16,751 nucleotides of DNA from Rhizobium sp. (GCA_003501385.1 DNPN01000075.1:1-16751), one strand, 5' to 3'. Counted from the first letter of the stretch, positions 1 through 6,680 are shown. The notes: a model not told the origin generated them from the sequence alone. Numbers and translations are program-made.

Positions 1-483
1 CCCCGCATCGAAAAGGTGCTGTTCGCCGCCACCAAGGCCGACCACCTGCACCATGAAAGCCATGCGCAATTGCAGGCCATTACCAGACGCATGGTCGATG
101 GTGCCATTGCCTCCATTGGCATGGCCGGTGCAGGTATTGAGGTGTTGGCTTTGGCATCGGTGCGGGCCACGCGCGAAGCCACGGTGAAGCAGGATGGCCA
201 TCTTTTGCCCGTGGTTGTTGGCACACCCATGGCAGGCGAAACCATTGGCAAAGAGCAATTTGATGGCTTGCGCAAAACCGCCGTTTTCCCCGGCGATCTG
301 CCCCACGCCATCGAGCCATTGTTTGGTGCCAATGTCAGCAAACCGGACATCGCCCTGCCCGATCTCAACATCATTCGTTTTCGCCCTCCTGAGCTGGATG
401 AGGCGGGTGGCCTAACCCTCTCCATCCCCCATATCCGGCTGGATCGCGCCTTGCAATTTCTGTTGGGAGACCGTCTCGCATGA
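1..483 (+). CDS. YcjX-family P-loop ATPase, C-terminal part (5' end outside window)
   Basis: The frame is open from base 1 and ends at TGA 481-483, leaving about 160 C-terminal residues. The stretch FAATKADHLHHE near the start resembles the TKAD-type nucleotide-base recognition motif of the YcjX (DUF463) family. That family comprises roughly 460-490-residue cytoplasmic proteins with a Walker A motif, which here would lie upstream of the window. A later part (GTPMAGETIG, then FRPPELDEAGGLTLSIPHIRLDRALQFLLGD) fits the conserved C-terminal end of the family. The stop overlaps the ATG of the next gene as ATGA, so the two are probably translationally coupled; YcjX and YcjF neighbours are typical in proteobacteria, where ycjX-ycjF follow phage-shock-type genes in E. 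coli. The biochemical role is not established. Family assignment is by remembered motifs and context. Confidence 0.85.
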   Translation, partial: PRIEKVLFAATKADHLHHESHAQLQAITRRMVDGAIASIGMAGAGIEVLALASVRATREATVKQDGHLLPVVVGTPMAGETIGKEQFDGLRKTAVFPGDLPHAIEPLFGANVSKPDIALPDLNIIRFRPPELDEAGGLTLSIPHIRLDRALQFLLGDRLA

Positions 484-1559
484 GCAAACTGCCCCATGAA
501 GAACGCCCCTCAGCACGCCGCCCGGCGGCTTTCTCGCTGGATGATGAAACGGCACATACTGCCGAAAAAGAAACGCCCAAACGCCCGCCACGCAGTTTCG
601 CACCCGATGTAACAATCACGCCGGATGCGGAAGACCCGTTTTTGAGAGAAATCGCGGCAGACGATGCTATTGTGCCGATTGAGATCCCGCGCAAGCGCCG
701 CTTTTCTTTCATGAAGCTGGCAGGCGTGGCCTTTGGGGCGTTGTTCTCACTCGCAGCCGGCATCTGGATCGACGATTTGATCCAGAACCTGTTTACCCGT
801 GCCGACTGGCTTGGCTACACGGCCATAACCTTGCTGGCGTTGGGGCTTTTTGCGCTGTTTGTGGTGCTTGCGCGCGAAGTGGCGGGCATGTATCGGCTGA
901 ATGCCGTACAGGCCATCAAGGACCGTGGCGCAGCGCTCAGCCAGCAAGGCACCGCCAGCGAAGCGCGCAAACTGGTGAAGGACATCGAGGCCCTGACCCG
1001 GCACAGGCCAGAAACGGCCCGTGGCAGAACTGTACTGGAAGCGGCAAAAGACGACATTATCGATGCGCCCCACATCATTGCGCTGGCAGAGCGCGAATTG
1101 CTCGGCCCGCTGGATGCCAAGGCACGAAACATGATTGTGCAGGCCTCCAAACGGGTTTCTGTTGTCACGGCCGTGAGCCCGCGCGCGCTGGTTGATCTTG
1201 CCTATGTGCTGTTTGAGGTGGTGCGACTGGTGCGCGGCATGGCCGAGCTTTATGGCGGTCGCCCAGGATCGATTGGCATGCTACGACTGTTGCGAGACGT
1301 GTTTGCCCATCTTGCCGTTACCGGCTCCATTGCTATTGGCGATGGGTTGGCGCAGCAAATTCTCGGCCATGGATTGGCATCGCGCCTCTCTGCGCGTCTG
1401 GGTGAAGGCGTGATCAACGGGCTGATGACCGCGAGAATCGGCATTGCCGCCATGGATCTTTGCCGCCCGCTGGCCTTTGAGGCGTTAAAGCGCCCCGGTG
1501 TGAGTGATTTCGTTGGCGATCTGCGCCCAAACCTTGGAAAAGATATTAAGCAACTGTAA
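480..1559 (+). CDS. YcjF/TIGR01620-family inner-membrane protein (DUF697)
   Basis: This 359-residue protein, close to the usual ~350 of the family, starts at the ATG overlapping the stop of the YcjX-like gene. Residues 1-75 are charged and probably cytoplasmic. Two hydrophobic segments follow, about 79-97 (KLAGVAFGALFSLAAGIWI) and 111-133 (LGYTAITLLALGLFALFVV). Residues about 220-345 form the DUF697-type domain, with helices ending in GVINGLMTARIGIAAMDLCRP. Function is unknown; in other bacteria the pair with YcjX is linked to envelope stress, which I infer also here. No clear intrinsic terminator follows the TAA at 1557-1559. High confidence on family, low on role. Confidence 0.88.
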   Translation: MSKLPHEERPSARRPAAFSLDDETAHTAEKETPKRPPRSFAPDVTITPDAEDPFLREIAADDAIVPIEIPRKRRFSFMKLAGVAFGALFSLAAGIWIDDLIQNLFTRADWLGYTAITLLALGLFALFVVLAREVAGMYRLNAVQAIKDRGAALSQQGTASEARKLVKDIEALTRHRPETARGRTVLEAAKDDIIDAPHIIALAERELLGPLDAKARNMIVQASKRVSVVTAVSPRALVDLAYVLFEVVRLVRGMAELYGGRPGSIGMLRLLRDVFAHLAVTGSIAIGDGLAQQILGHGLASRLSARLGEGVINGLMTARIGIAAMDLCRPLAFEALKRPGVSDFVGDLRPNLGKDIKQL

Positions 1560-1648
1560 TATATGGATATATTTCAATATTTCAACAATAGCATACCTGT
1601 CATTTCTTAAGCAAAGCATGGTGATGGAATGGCAAAAGAAAGGAAATG

Positions 1649-1676
1649 TTAACCATCTTCGCACTATAACAGACTC
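1649..1676 (+). promoter_or_regulatory. CtrA-like TTAACCAT site plus GANTC (CcrM) site upstream of the secreted-protein gene
   Basis: TTAACCAT lies at 1649-1656, a -10-like TATAAC at 1665-1670, and GACTC, a CcrM methylation site, at 1672-1676. The block is about 35 bases upstream of the ATG at 1711. TTAACCAT is a form of the CtrA recognition sequence reported for rhizobia. The combination of CtrA and GANTC sites near a promoter is typical of cell-cycle genes. This is motif matching only; an 8-mer can occur by chance. Confidence 0.4.
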
Positions 1677-1710
1677 ATGAATTTCAGCTGTTCGCGCCAA
1701 GGAAAAGCAC

Positions 1711-2262
1711 ATGTCGCACCGTTTATTTTCGATCCTCGGCAGCCTGACTGCCGCCTGTGTGATTGCCCTTCCGCTTTCTTCAGCGATTGCAGCCCAGAAG
1801 GATCGTCAGTTTTTTGAATCCGTCTCCGGCGTCTGGAGCGGTCCCGGTGAAATCGTTGCTGGAAAATACAAGGGCACCAAGTTCAGCTGCGATCTGACGG
1901 GGCAACCGCTGGAAAGTGGCGATGCTGGCATCAAGCTGGGTGGCACCTGCCGCGTTGGCGTGTTTTCCCAGCCGATGAATGCGGTGATTTCCATGAAGGA
2001 CGGAACCTATACCGGGCAGTTCCTTGACGGTTCTGATGGCAAAGGATTGGATATCATCTCTGGTGAAGTCAACGGCAACAAAGCCGTTATGGGCATCAAT
2101 CGCGCCAAGCTGAATGGTGCCATGGTGGCCAGCGTGCAGGATGACAAAGCCATGAATGTGACCATCTCGGTCAAGGTTGAAGACCGGATGATCCCGGTGA
2201 TCGGCCTTCGCCTCAACCGTCAGGCTGTAGACCAGACGGCGGTCAGCTCCATTCAGAAATAA
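1711..2262 (+). CDS. Small secreted (periplasmic) protein of unknown function
   Basis: The product has 183 residues. Residues 1-28 form a signal peptide: positively charged MSHR, a hydrophobic core up to about residue 22, and an AIA-A type cleavage site around 27/28. The mature part is Gly-rich and predicted beta-rich, with patterns such as VSGVWSGPGEIVAGKYKG and DGTYTGQFLDGSDG. Two cysteines (C60 and C80) are placed to form one periplasmic disulfide. The start is supported by the purine-rich AAGGAAA 5-11 bases upstream of ATG. The gene stands alone between the YcjF-like gene and a strong terminator at 2286-2314. I recognise the type as a conserved hypothetical of rhizobia but cannot name a domain or function. 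Confidence 0.8.
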   Translation: MSHRLFSILGSLTAACVIALPLSSAIAAQKDRQFFESVSGVWSGPGEIVAGKYKGTKFSCDLTGQPLESGDAGIKLGGTCRVGVFSQPMNAVISMKDGTYTGQFLDGSDGKGLDIISGEVNGNKAVMGINRAKLNGAMVASVQDDKAMNVTISVKVEDRMIPVIGLRLNRQAVDQTAVSSIQK

Positions 2263-2285
2263 GCTCCACCCAATTCCGTTAAAAT

Positions 2286-2314
2286 CCGGCGCTGCTATCA
2301 GCGCCGGTTTTTTT
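2286..2314 (+). terminator. Rho-independent terminator between convergent genes
   Basis: A perfect 9-bp GC-rich stem (CCGGCGCTG at 2286-2294, CAGCGCCGG at 2299-2307) with a CTAT loop is followed by seven T at 2308-2314. It ends the secreted-protein transcript. On the minus strand the same hairpin is followed by ATTTT, so it could weakly terminate the fol operon ending at 2317. Confidence 0.92.
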
Positions 2315-2316
2315 GT

Positions 2317-2859
2317 TCAGCAGGCTTGCCACCAAAGTGGGTTCGCATTGGCCACGGCAATATCGCTGGCATCGACCTTTTCAAGCCATTCCGCCACTGG
2401 CCGGCCCGATACGATTACCCCATCGGCAATATCGGCCAAGGGCTGCAAAACAAAAGCCCGCTCTAACATGCGCGGATGCGGAATACTTAGGTTTGGCGCG
2501 TCAATCACCTGATCATCGTAGAGCAGAATATCGATATCCAGGGTGCGCGGCCCCCAGCGCTCCAAACGCACACGCTTCATCAAGCGTTCAAGCTCAAGGC
2601 AGACATCCAGAAGCGGCGCGGGTGCCAAGCTGGTTTGTACCAGAGCACAACAGTTGAAAAAATCAGCCTGATCCAGCTTGCCCCAAGGCGGCGTGCTGTA
2701 GAGCTTTGACACGGACAGCACGGTACAATCGTCCCGCTCATTCAACGTTTGCAGGGCCAGAGCCATGGCAGCCGAGGGATCGCCAATATTGCCACCAAGG
2801 CCAAGGGCCACTGTTGCGGACACGCCGTTACCGATGATGGTCAACGGAAACCTCGACAT
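2317..2859 (-). CDS. folK: 2-amino-4-hydroxy-6-hydroxymethyldihydropteridine pyrophosphokinase (HPPK)
   Basis: FolK transfers pyrophosphate from ATP to 6-hydroxymethyl-7,8-dihydropterin, making the substrate of FolP; it acts in the cytoplasm. With the ATG at 2857-2859 the product is 180 residues, slightly longer than the ~160 of E. coli HPPK. GLGGNIGD (20-27) is the N-terminal family motif. RWGPRTLDIDIL (101-112) holds the two Mg-binding aspartates, D108 and D110. IPHPRM follows at 126-131. The frame is open further upstream, but that extension reads as low-complexity Arg/Cys sequence and overlaps folB fully, so the ATG at 2859 is preferred. It overlaps folB by 32 bases, implying coupled translation. 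It is the last gene of the fol cluster. Confidence 0.95.
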   Translation of the reverse strand: MSRFPLTIIGNGVSATVALGLGGNIGDPSAAMALALQTLNERDDCTVLSVSKLYSTPPWGKLDQADFFNCCALVQTSLAPAPLLDVCLELERLMKRVRLERWGPRTLDIDILLYDDQVIDAPNLSIPHPRMLERAFVLQPLADIADGVIVSGRPVAEWLEKVDASDIAVANANPLWWQAC

Positions 2860-3196
2860 AATCCAGCATGCCTGTAATCGGCGCACTGGGTTTGCGCACC
2901 GTGATCTTGGCCCGCACAATCGGCTCAAACCGCGCGCAGAGTGATTTGGCAATGTCCAGCGCCAATGCCTCAATCAGGTAACGACGCTTTCCAGTAACGA
3001 TTTCTTCAATCACGTTGAAGGCAACGCCATAATCCACCGTGCCCGCCAGTTCGTCATTCTCCAAAGCGTTGGAGAACAGAACCTCAAGCTCGGCATCCAC
3101 GAAAAACCGCTGCCCGAGAAACTCTTCTTGTTCATGCAGTCCGTGGCGGGCAAAGAATCCGCAATTCTTCAAGGTTATCTTATAGGTATCAGCCAT
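2828..3196 (-). CDS. folB: Dihydroneopterin aldolase
   Basis: FolB cleaves 7,8-dihydroneopterin to 6-hydroxymethyl-7,8-dihydropterin and glycolaldehyde, the step before FolK. At 122 residues it matches the family length. Residues expected at the active site are present: E22 in HGLHEQEE, Y56 in TVDYG, E76 in YLIEAL, and K102 in VRKPSAPI. The start is supported by GGAAGGA (3204-3210, minus strand) seven bases upstream of the ATG at 3194-3196. It lies 60 bases downstream of folP and overlaps folK. Confidence 0.96.
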   Translation of the reverse strand: MADTYKITLKNCGFFARHGLHEQEEFLGQRFFVDAELEVLFSNALENDELAGTVDYGVAFNVIEEIVTGKRRYLIEALALDIAKSLCARFEPIVRAKITVRKPSAPITGMLDYVEVSVDHHR

Positions 3197-3203
3197 CGAA
3201 CCG

Positions 3204-3210
3204 TCCTTCC
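3204..3210 (-). promoter_or_regulatory. Ribosome binding site of folB
   Basis: GGAAGGA on the minus strand, seven bases before the folB ATG. It fixes that start and shows independent translation initiation after the 60-base gap from folP. Confidence 0.7.
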
Positions 3211-3256
3211 GCCGCAGCGTGCGCTCAAATGAACGCCCATAGGCTGCCGCCTAATT

Positions 3257-4117
3257 TCAAATCAGCGTACTTGCCACAGCTTGGGCCGCCAGCATGGCAT
3301 CCGCAACCGCCAACGCGTCTCGGTTGGCCTTCACATCATGCACACGAAAAACACTCGCACCCCGCATGCGCAGCAAAACAGAGGTTGCGGCCGTGGACAC
3401 ATCGCGCTCCGCAGCAACCCGCCCCGTCAATGTGCCCAAAAACCGCTTGCGCGACGTACCCACCAGCAGCGGATAGCCAAGATCAAGCAGTTCACCGGAT
3501 CTCGCCATCAAATCCATATTGGCCTGCACTGTTTCCTTTGCAAAACCAAACCCGGGATCAAGCGTAATCGTCTGCGCTGATACATGGGCAGCATTGGCAA
3601 TGGCAAGAGCGTTTTCGAAAAACAGGTGTTGATCGGCAATCGGGTCCGGCAGGATCTCACGCCCACGCCCGGTATGCATGATACACAGGCCCGCGCGAAA
3701 TTGTGCTGCAACGGTAGCAATCTCCGGCTCACGCAGCAAGCCGCAAACATCATTGATAATGTGCGCGCCCGCCGCAAGCGCAAGCCGCGCCGTCTCTGCC
3801 CGATAGGTATCAATCGAGATCAGCGCATCGCTCTGCTTGGCCAACGCCTCAATAACTGGCAAAACCCGATCCTGCTCTTGCTGGCTCGAGACAGGATCAG
3901 CCCCAGGTCGGGTGGATTCCCCACCAATATCAACAATATCGGCACCCTCTTCCGCGCAGCGCAATGCATAGCCAACCGCATCGCGTACAGTCTCATAACT
4001 GCCACCATCCGAGAAGGAATCCGGCGTGACATTGACAATTGCCATCAGTCGCGCATTCGCGCCCAGTTCCAATACGCGTCCGTGGGCCAGGAGCCAGTTT
4101 CGGCTTGCAATTTTCAA
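3257..4117 (-). CDS. folP: Dihydropteroate synthase, TTG start
   Basis: FolP condenses 6-hydroxymethyl-7,8-dihydropterin pyrophosphate with p-aminobenzoate to dihydropteroate; it is the sulfonamide target. The product is 286 residues and every signature is intact: NVTPDSFSDGG (29-39), DIGGESTRPG (63-72), SIDT (101-104), INDV (121-124), DPGFGFAK (187-194), GTSRKRFLG (220-228) and RVHDV (258-262). The first usable codon is TTG at 4115-4117; an in-frame TAG sits two codons upstream, so no longer start is possible. The family-typical N-terminus WLLAHGRVLELG precedes the first internal Met (M25), so the TTG is preferred over M25. GGGGGT upstream may be the ribosome site. It is first of folP-folB-folK and divergent from the DUF922 gene. 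Confidence 0.95.
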   Translation of the reverse strand: MKIASRNWLLAHGRVLELGANARLMAIVNVTPDSFSDGGSYETVRDAVGYALRCAEEGADIVDIGGESTRPGADPVSSQQEQDRVLPVIEALAKQSDALISIDTYRAETARLALAAGAHIINDVCGLLREPEIATVAAQFRAGLCIMHTGRGREILPDPIADQHLFFENALAIANAAHVSAQTITLDPGFGFAKETVQANMDLMARSGELLDLGYPLLVGTSRKRFLGTLTGRVAAERDVSTAATSVLLRMRGASVFRVHDVKANRDALAVADAMLAAQAVASTLI

Positions 4118-4312
4118 GATCTACCCCCACGCACTCCATGTATGTTTTGCGTCTGGACATGCTTTCGACACATCAATCGGTGCCCATGCTTGAGTGCAAG
4201 CCGATCATCGTGCGCAAGCGCAAGATTTTGTTGTGCGTTAAATCTAACCCATTTGACGTGTCGCGCTGTATGCACCAAACTGGCTTCAAATTCAATGTGG
4301 TGGATAAAGTCT

Positions 4313-4933
4313 ATGATAAAAGCAAGCGGTCTTCTCACCTGTTTGACGCTTGCGTTGATCCCTTGTTTGCCAGTGCAAAATGCCAGCGCCGAAACGATTG
4401 TACGCAAATCCATCCGCTATTTCCCAATTCACGGCAACACAGCGGCAGAGCTGGACCATCAGCTGGAAACCAAAGGTCCGCATACTGGCACATCCGGCTT
4501 GCGTCATCCCGGAGCCACCAAAATCCGCTTTGGCGGCACGATGAATTACCTGAAACGTCCCAACAGTTGCGCCATCGACAACATCAAGGTCACGGTGTCC
4601 ATCACCATCACCCTGCCCAGCTGGAAAAACCGCAGCAAGACCAATGCGGAACTCAATATGATCTGGGACACCTTGGCCGCCGACATCAAGCGACATGAAG
4701 AGCGACATGCGGAGATTGCCGTGCAACATGCCAGAGATCTGGACAAACGCCTCAAAGCCCTGACAACAACAAAAAACTGTGATGTGATGGCAGACAAAGT
4801 CTCCGAGCTGACCGACACCGTGACGCAGGAGCATGAAGATGACCAGCTCCGGTTTGATCGCATTGAGGCGGTTAATTTCAACGCCCGAATTCTGCGTTTG
4901 CTGCAATACCGCAGTCAGCGACAGGTGCGGTAA
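4313..4933 (+). CDS. Secreted DUF922 protein with HExxH motif (putative Zn-dependent protease)
   Basis: The product has 206 residues. Residues 1-26 are a signal peptide (MIKASGLLTCLTLALIP core, NASA cleavage site), so it is probably periplasmic. The mature part matches the DUF922 pattern: YFPIHGNTAAELDHQL, a central beta segment (IKVTVSITITLPSW), then the helix containing HEERH at residues 128-132. HExxH is the zinc-binding signature of many metallopeptidases, which is why the family is called a putative protease; no activity is shown here. C86 and C156 could form a disulfide. The ATG at 4313 is chosen because it gives a clean signal peptide and has GGAT about eight bases upstream. An in-frame ATG at 4295 would add six residues. 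The gene diverges from folP across 195 bases. Confidence 0.85.
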   Translation: MIKASGLLTCLTLALIPCLPVQNASAETIVRKSIRYFPIHGNTAAELDHQLETKGPHTGTSGLRHPGATKIRFGGTMNYLKRPNSCAIDNIKVTVSITITLPSWKNRSKTNAELNMIWDTLAADIKRHEERHAEIAVQHARDLDKRLKALTTTKNCDVMADKVSELTDTVTQEHEDDQLRFDRIEAVNFNARILRLLQYRSQRQVR

Positions 4934-5057
4934 GGCATTTGAAACAGAGTAACTTTACGTCATCTGATCAGCGCAAGACATCAGGGCTCCGCGGCAACCG
5001 GAAATAATCCATTATTTCTTATAGTTTAAATTTATCTCAAACTAATATATAAGTGAT

Positions 5058-5205
5058 TCACATCGAAGTTGCATGGCGTTTCAGCATAGCGTTCCTGATG
5101 TTCCCCTGGTGCGTCGCGTCCCTTGCAGGCTCGTTCCCAAACCCTTGCAAGACAACGACCACCCCCTTGGCCTCGCTCGTCATAGGAAGGGCGAGGCATT
5201 TTTTT
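5058..5205 (+). ncRNA. Putative intergenic small RNA
   Basis: Evidence is structural only. A -10-like TATATA (5046-5051) is followed about 120 bases later by a strong plus-strand intrinsic terminator. The nearest upstream plus gene ends 236 bases before that terminator, far for an mRNA end. Between them lie a stem CTTGCA/TGCAAG near 5123-5152, unpaired C-rich stretches (GTTCCCCTGG, ACCACCCCC) of the sort that pair with ribosome binding sites, and no open frame. Rhizobia carry several such Hfq-dependent RNAs between genes, but I cannot assign this one to a named family. The 5' end is a guess and no good -35 is visible. Confidence 0.38.
5170..5205 (+). terminator. Rho-independent terminator
   Basis: The stem GCCTCGC (5170-5176) pairs with GCGAGGC (5191-5197), extendable by a G-U and a C-G pair. 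It is followed by A and seven T (5199-5205), then GGGG and five more T. The minus-strand side has no T run, so it acts on plus-strand transcripts only. Confidence 0.85.
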
Positions 5206-5255
5206 GGGGTTTTTCCTGATAACCGCTGAAAACGCCAGCCTTTGGTGAAAGCCTA

Positions 5256-5576
5256 TCAGGCTTGACGCTCTGGCACATGCACGATCAACCCGTCCAGCGA
5301 CGCCGCGACCTTGATCTGACAGGAAAGACGGGAATTGGGGCGCACATCGGCGGCAAAATCCAGCATATCCTCTTCCATTGGCGCAGGGCCACCAACCTTC
5401 TCAACCCATGCGTCGTCGATATAGACATGACAGGTGGCACAGGCACAGGCTCCACCACATTCGGCATCGATACCTGGAACAGAATTGCGCACCGCATTTT
5501 CCATCACCGTCGAACCGTCGGCGGCATCGAGATCATAACGGGTGCCGTCAAAGGCAATGATGGTCAGTTTTGTCAT
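5256..5576 (-). CDS. [2Fe-2S] ferredoxin, adrenodoxin/ferredoxin VI type
   Basis: This 106-residue cytoplasmic electron carrier has cysteines at 40, 46, 49 and 86, giving exactly C-x5-C-x2-C-x36-C, the cluster-binding pattern of vertebrate-type ferredoxins. C44 is an additional cysteine in the loop. The flanking sequence DAECGGACACATCHVY and RLSCQI is typical. The partner reductase and substrate (for example a P450 or iron-sulfur assembly) are not shown by the context. Upstream in-frame Met codons exist, but family members begin at MTKLTI, so the ATG at 5574-5576 is chosen; no strong ribosome site is seen. It appears to be monocistronic, with an inverted repeat upstream. Confidence 0.93.
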   Translation of the reverse strand: MTKLTIIAFDGTRYDLDAADGSTVMENAVRNSVPGIDAECGGACACATCHVYIDDAWVEKVGGPAPMEEDMLDFAADVRPNSRLSCQIKVAASLDGLIVHVPERQA

Positions 5577-5664
5577 TCCGGCTGTCCACTGGTTGGGTTT
5601 CATTAAAACGCATACAGCGCCGTGCGCCATAAATGGCGAACAAAGGTTCGATGTAGATCTTTAT

Positions 5665-5714
5665 CTACTGCATAAGTCTTTAAACTGATTCCGGTTTAAA
5701 GACTTATGCAGTAG
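5665..5714. repeat. Perfect 21-bp inverted repeat with 8-base spacer
   Basis: Arms at 5665-5685 and 5694-5714 are exact reverse complements; the spacer TGATTCCG contains GATTC, a CcrM (GANTC) site, at 5687-5691. No T run follows on either strand, so it is not a standard terminator. It lies between the ferredoxin start and the Hpt terminator. The sequence type resembles small palindromic elements scattered between genes in Rhizobiaceae; this is from memory and only one copy is present in the window. Confidence 0.85.
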
Positions 5715-5758
5715 GTCTTCCAACAAATCCACAAGTCAGTCAACCAAGCACACAACAC

Positions 5759-5788
5759 AAAAAAACACGCCCTATCACGATGGGCGTG
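5759..5788 (-). terminator. Rho-independent terminator of the Hpt gene
   Basis: Read on the minus strand, CACGCCC (5788-5782) and GGGCGTG (5772-5766) form a 7-bp stem with a nine-base loop, followed by seven T (complement of A 5759-5765). It lies about 37 bases downstream of the Hpt stop. Confidence 0.9.
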
Positions 5789-5824
5789 CTGCTGACGCAC
5801 TCGAAAAATCGCGACATTATCGGA

Positions 5825-6193
5825 TCAGACGCGGCACAACTTGAGAATAAAATGCTCGGCCTCGATAACAGCCAGTGTCACGGCGGAAATGCGCGTTGCG
5901 TCCGTGCCAAGGTTTTCAATCTCACCAGCGGCCTTCACCACGTTAAAGGCACCAATAGCACTTGCCGCACCCTTCAACCGATGCGCAATTGCCCGGTGAT
6001 CAATATCGTTCTGGCCAAGCGATTGCAGGCAATTGCGCGCCTGCTTGGCAAACAATTGCAGCACTTCCACTTCCAGTGCCTTGTCACCCATCGTCTGGGT
6101 TGCAAGGTGCGCCATATCAATGGGGCTTGCCTTGGAGGGACCGCATCCGTTTTCAACTTCTGGTGCCCCGAAGGCAATATTAATGGCAGCCAT
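5825..6193 (-). CDS. Stand-alone Hpt (histidine phosphotransfer) domain protein
   Basis: The product has 122 residues, essentially a single Hpt four-helix bundle. AHRLKGAASAIGA carries the phosphorylatable histidine, H71, followed by the usual small residues and the downstream helix VVKAAGEIENLG. Such proteins relay phosphate between hybrid kinases and response regulators in the cytoplasm; neither partner is in the window. The frame is open upstream, but the ATG at 6191-6193 is preferred: AAGGA lies 11 bases before it and the N-terminus MAAINIAFGAP fits rhizobial homologues as I recall them. The alternative ATG at 6205 directly abuts AAGG. It diverges from the GPR-like gene and ends with its own terminator. 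Confidence 0.85.
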   Translation of the reverse strand: MAAINIAFGAPEVENGCGPSKASPIDMAHLATQTMGDKALEVEVLQLFAKQARNCLQSLGQNDIDHRAIAHRLKGAASAIGAFNVVKAAGEIENLGTDATRISAVTLAVIEAEHFILKLCRV

Positions 6194-6680
6194 GACCCAC
6201 GTCATCCTTGTTGTTGGTCTTCCCGTTACAAGCATGTTGGTCAATCGTGGGATTGAGGTTAAATTTTGGCTGGGTCTGGCAGAAAAATCGACATATGGTT
6301 AATTTTGTTCAATTGCCATATAAATATGGACCTTCGACCGTTTTTGTCCTTTAAATTGTGTTAATAAGCCTGTTATCCCTTCAGGATAGGGCTTGCCGTT
6401 AATTGTATCATAATACGGAATGTGTCACTACGGAACGGTTGGAAAGGTGGAAAAGGCCTAAGCTTTGCGACTGTCAACATCTAGTGCTATGCATATACAT
6501 TGCATTGGGATGACATGCGTAAATCATGGCATGATCTGCCAACATTCTGTCTTGGTGTCCTTGGTGTCAAAGCCCGACATCAGAGACTGAGTGATCTGGG
6601 TGTTTGCCGCGTTTGCCGGGCCTTATAGAAGCTATCCGGTCATGCAAAGCGGCCTGAGTAGGCGTAAACGAGGCGTACCT
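6194..6680. promoter_or_regulatory. Divergent regulatory region between Hpt and GPR-like genes
   Basis: This 487-base interval shows no believable protein frame. It contains five TTAA tetramers, at 6259, 6299, 6351, 6361 and 6399. The pair at 6351 and 6361 is spaced TTAA-N6-TTAA, one base short of the CtrA consensus TTAA-N7-TTAA. A small hairpin, TATCC/GGATA, is near 6374-6388. A sigma70-like promoter for the plus-strand gene may be TTGCGA (6465-6470) and TATGCA (6488-6493) with 17-base spacing, giving a leader of about 180 bases. All these assignments are motif-level. Confidence 0.4.
6670..6673 (+). promoter_or_regulatory. Ribosome binding site deciding the GPR-like start
   Basis: GAGG seven bases before the ATG at 6681 supports this start over the in-frame GTG at 6591, which has no comparable site and would add a non-conserved 30-residue Arg/aromatic extension. 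Confidence 0.65.

Larger units (their letters stand above)
4934..5255. other. Gene-free interval (322 bases) between DUF922 and ferredoxin genes
   Basis: No convincing protein frame is present on either strand. The first part holds an AT-rich inverted repeat, AAATAA/TTATTT at 5002-5017. AT-rich sequence with a -10-like TATATA follows at 5046-5051. The second half contains the putative small RNA and its terminator, described separately. A short hairpin (AAGCCT/AGGCTT, 5249-5263) spans the ferredoxin stop codon. Confidence 0.7.

Noticed and set aside
3584..4312. Upstream extension of the DUF922 frame across folP
   Set aside because: It is fully antisense to the well-supported folP, and the signal peptide at 4313 marks the real start.
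4292..4906. Minus-strand frame of 204 codons opposite the DUF922 gene
   Set aside because: No recognisable motif and no ribosome site; the plus strand has a signal peptide and a family match.
5002..5017. AT-rich inverted repeat AAATAA/TTATTT as terminator of the DUF922 gene
   Set aside because: The stem is six A-T pairs without a following T run, too weak for an intrinsic terminator.
6591..6680. Upstream GTG start for the GPR-like protein
   Set aside because: No ribosome site before 6591; the ATG at 6681 has GAGG at proper spacing and begins the acidic N-terminus expected of the family.
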